This document shows, in pieces, positions 63,540 to 64,000 of a stretch of 64,000 nt of DNA. Position numbers and translations under genes: made by a program. Every line of letters starts with the position of its first letter. Position 1 is the first letter of the stretch. The notes beneath the pieces are model-generated. The model did no database searches and was not told the DNA's origin. It saw nothing but the letters and a program-made list of their open reading frames with translations. The DNA is from Daedaleopsis sinensis. Its lineage: Eukaryota > Basidiomycota > Agaricomycetes > Polyporales > Polyporaceae. Location of the stretch: the NCBI GenBank assembly GCA_033807695.1, contig CM066300.1:4588001-4652000 (forward strand). Reading direction: 5' to 3'.

Positions 63540-64000
63540 ATGACTGTCCCGATTAACCCCCGTCCTTACCCTACGTCCTACTTCGCATGGGCTTTCCACG
63601 AGCGAGGCGGGTCACTCAAGAAGGTCACCGTACGATGGAAGGATCCCGCAGCGGGAGAGGTCGTCATCAAAGTCCTTGCTTGTGGAGTCTGAGCTACGTG
63701 AGTGCTACTGTGTAAACTGGGCACCATCCATGCATCGGAATCCCTCTCCCTGTATTGGTACTGACTATTCGAGCACTCTCAGAGACAAGACGGTCGCGTC
63801 TGGCGTCCTCCCCGCGCCCCTTCCCCGCATCCCAGGCCACGAGATCGTCGGCGACGTCGTCGCAGTCGGTGCTGGGGAGAAGCTTTGGAACGTCGGAGAC
63901 CGCGTTGGCGTCGGCTGCCATGGCGGACATTGCCACACTTGCGACCGATGCCGCCTCGGGGACTTCATCACCTGTGTCGAAGGGGGCCTCGTAGGTGCGC
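63540..64000 (+). CDS. Zinc-dependent alcohol dehydrogenase, 5' part, with in-frame TGA at the zinc-ligand cysteine
   Basis: Exons 63540-63697 and 63783 to the window edge. The N-terminal GroES-like domain of medium-chain zinc dehydrogenases is clear: VVIKVLACGV, then TGA at 63690-63692, then AT and, after an 85-nt intron, DKTVASG, RIPGHEIVG (GHE, catalytic zinc region), VGDRVGVG and CHTCDRCRLGDFITC, whose spacing Cx2Cx2Cx7C is the structural zinc site. In the family the position of the TGA is the cysteine of CGVC(A/H)(T/S)D, the first catalytic zinc ligand. The rest of the reading frame and the splice phases are intact. Simplest reading: one base change (TGC or TGT to TGA) inactivated the gene recently, or there is a sequencing error. 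The catalytic and cofactor-binding remainder lies outside the window. Confidence 0.82.

Noticed and set aside
63690..63692. Selenocysteine reading of the TGA in the alcohol dehydrogenase
   Set aside because: Not adopted as the call: selenocysteine insertion is not established for basidiomycetes and no SECIS element can be judged because the gene's 3' end is outside the window. Kept only as a check.

Overview
The window looks like nuclear DNA of an Agaricomycete (mushroom-forming basidiomycete, possibly a polypore). The reasons are many short GT-AG introns (41-190 nt), a GC-rich background, basidiomycete-type secreted Ser/Thr-rich proteins, a GH28 pectinase split into about 20 exons, and a family of single-pass membrane proteins of the sort annotated as hypothetical transmembrane proteins in this group. 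The species is inferred only at this level. All gene models were built by eye from frames, splice signals and family motifs.

Layout. 1-9.86 kb is GC-rich, gene-poor sequence with no recognisable coding region. 9.86-12.63 kb (+) encodes a CBM21/RVxF glycogen-targeting subunit of protein phosphatase 1. 12.63-20.25 kb is again without recognisable genes; the base composition drops near 18.1 kb. 20.25-21.19 kb (-) is a five-exon glutathione S-transferase. 22.56-24.70 kb holds two divergently transcribed, short, secreted Ser/Thr-rich proteins with matching exon structure. 25.67-28.10 kb (+) is a GH28 polygalacturonase-type enzyme with a 5-nt micro-exon that carries part of the active-site motif.

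From 28.40 to 62.16 kb lies the main feature: thirteen intact paralogous genes (called R1 to R13 here, left to right), all on the minus strand, plus one clear relic and one doubtful one. Each encodes a signal peptide, an ectodomain of about 160 residues that looks like a lectin-type beta-sandwich (with a CxxC pair, a G(T/S)WHD-like motif and an F-x-G-T-A-V-Y-V-Y strand), a Ser/Thr/Pro-rich stalk of very variable length, one membrane helix followed by an Arg/Lys cluster, and a divergent cytoplasmic tail. The tail usually ends in a short leucine-rich coiled coil followed by PPxY or LPxY. Two unrelated elements sit on the plus strand inside the array: an 8-cysteine secreted peptide (41.0 kb) and a decayed subtilisin-like protease (46.9-47.5 kb). 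The window ends inside a zinc alcohol dehydrogenase gene (63.54 kb onward, +) in which the catalytic-zinc cysteine codon reads TGA.

How it may work together (inference). The array resembles a locally expanded surface-receptor family: glycosylated ectodomains on variable stalks outside, and tails inside able to recruit WW-domain proteins such as Nedd4/Rsp5-type ubiquitin ligases. The neighbouring pectinase, protease relic and secreted peptides fit an accessory, environment-facing locus, but no functional link between them is shown by the sequence.
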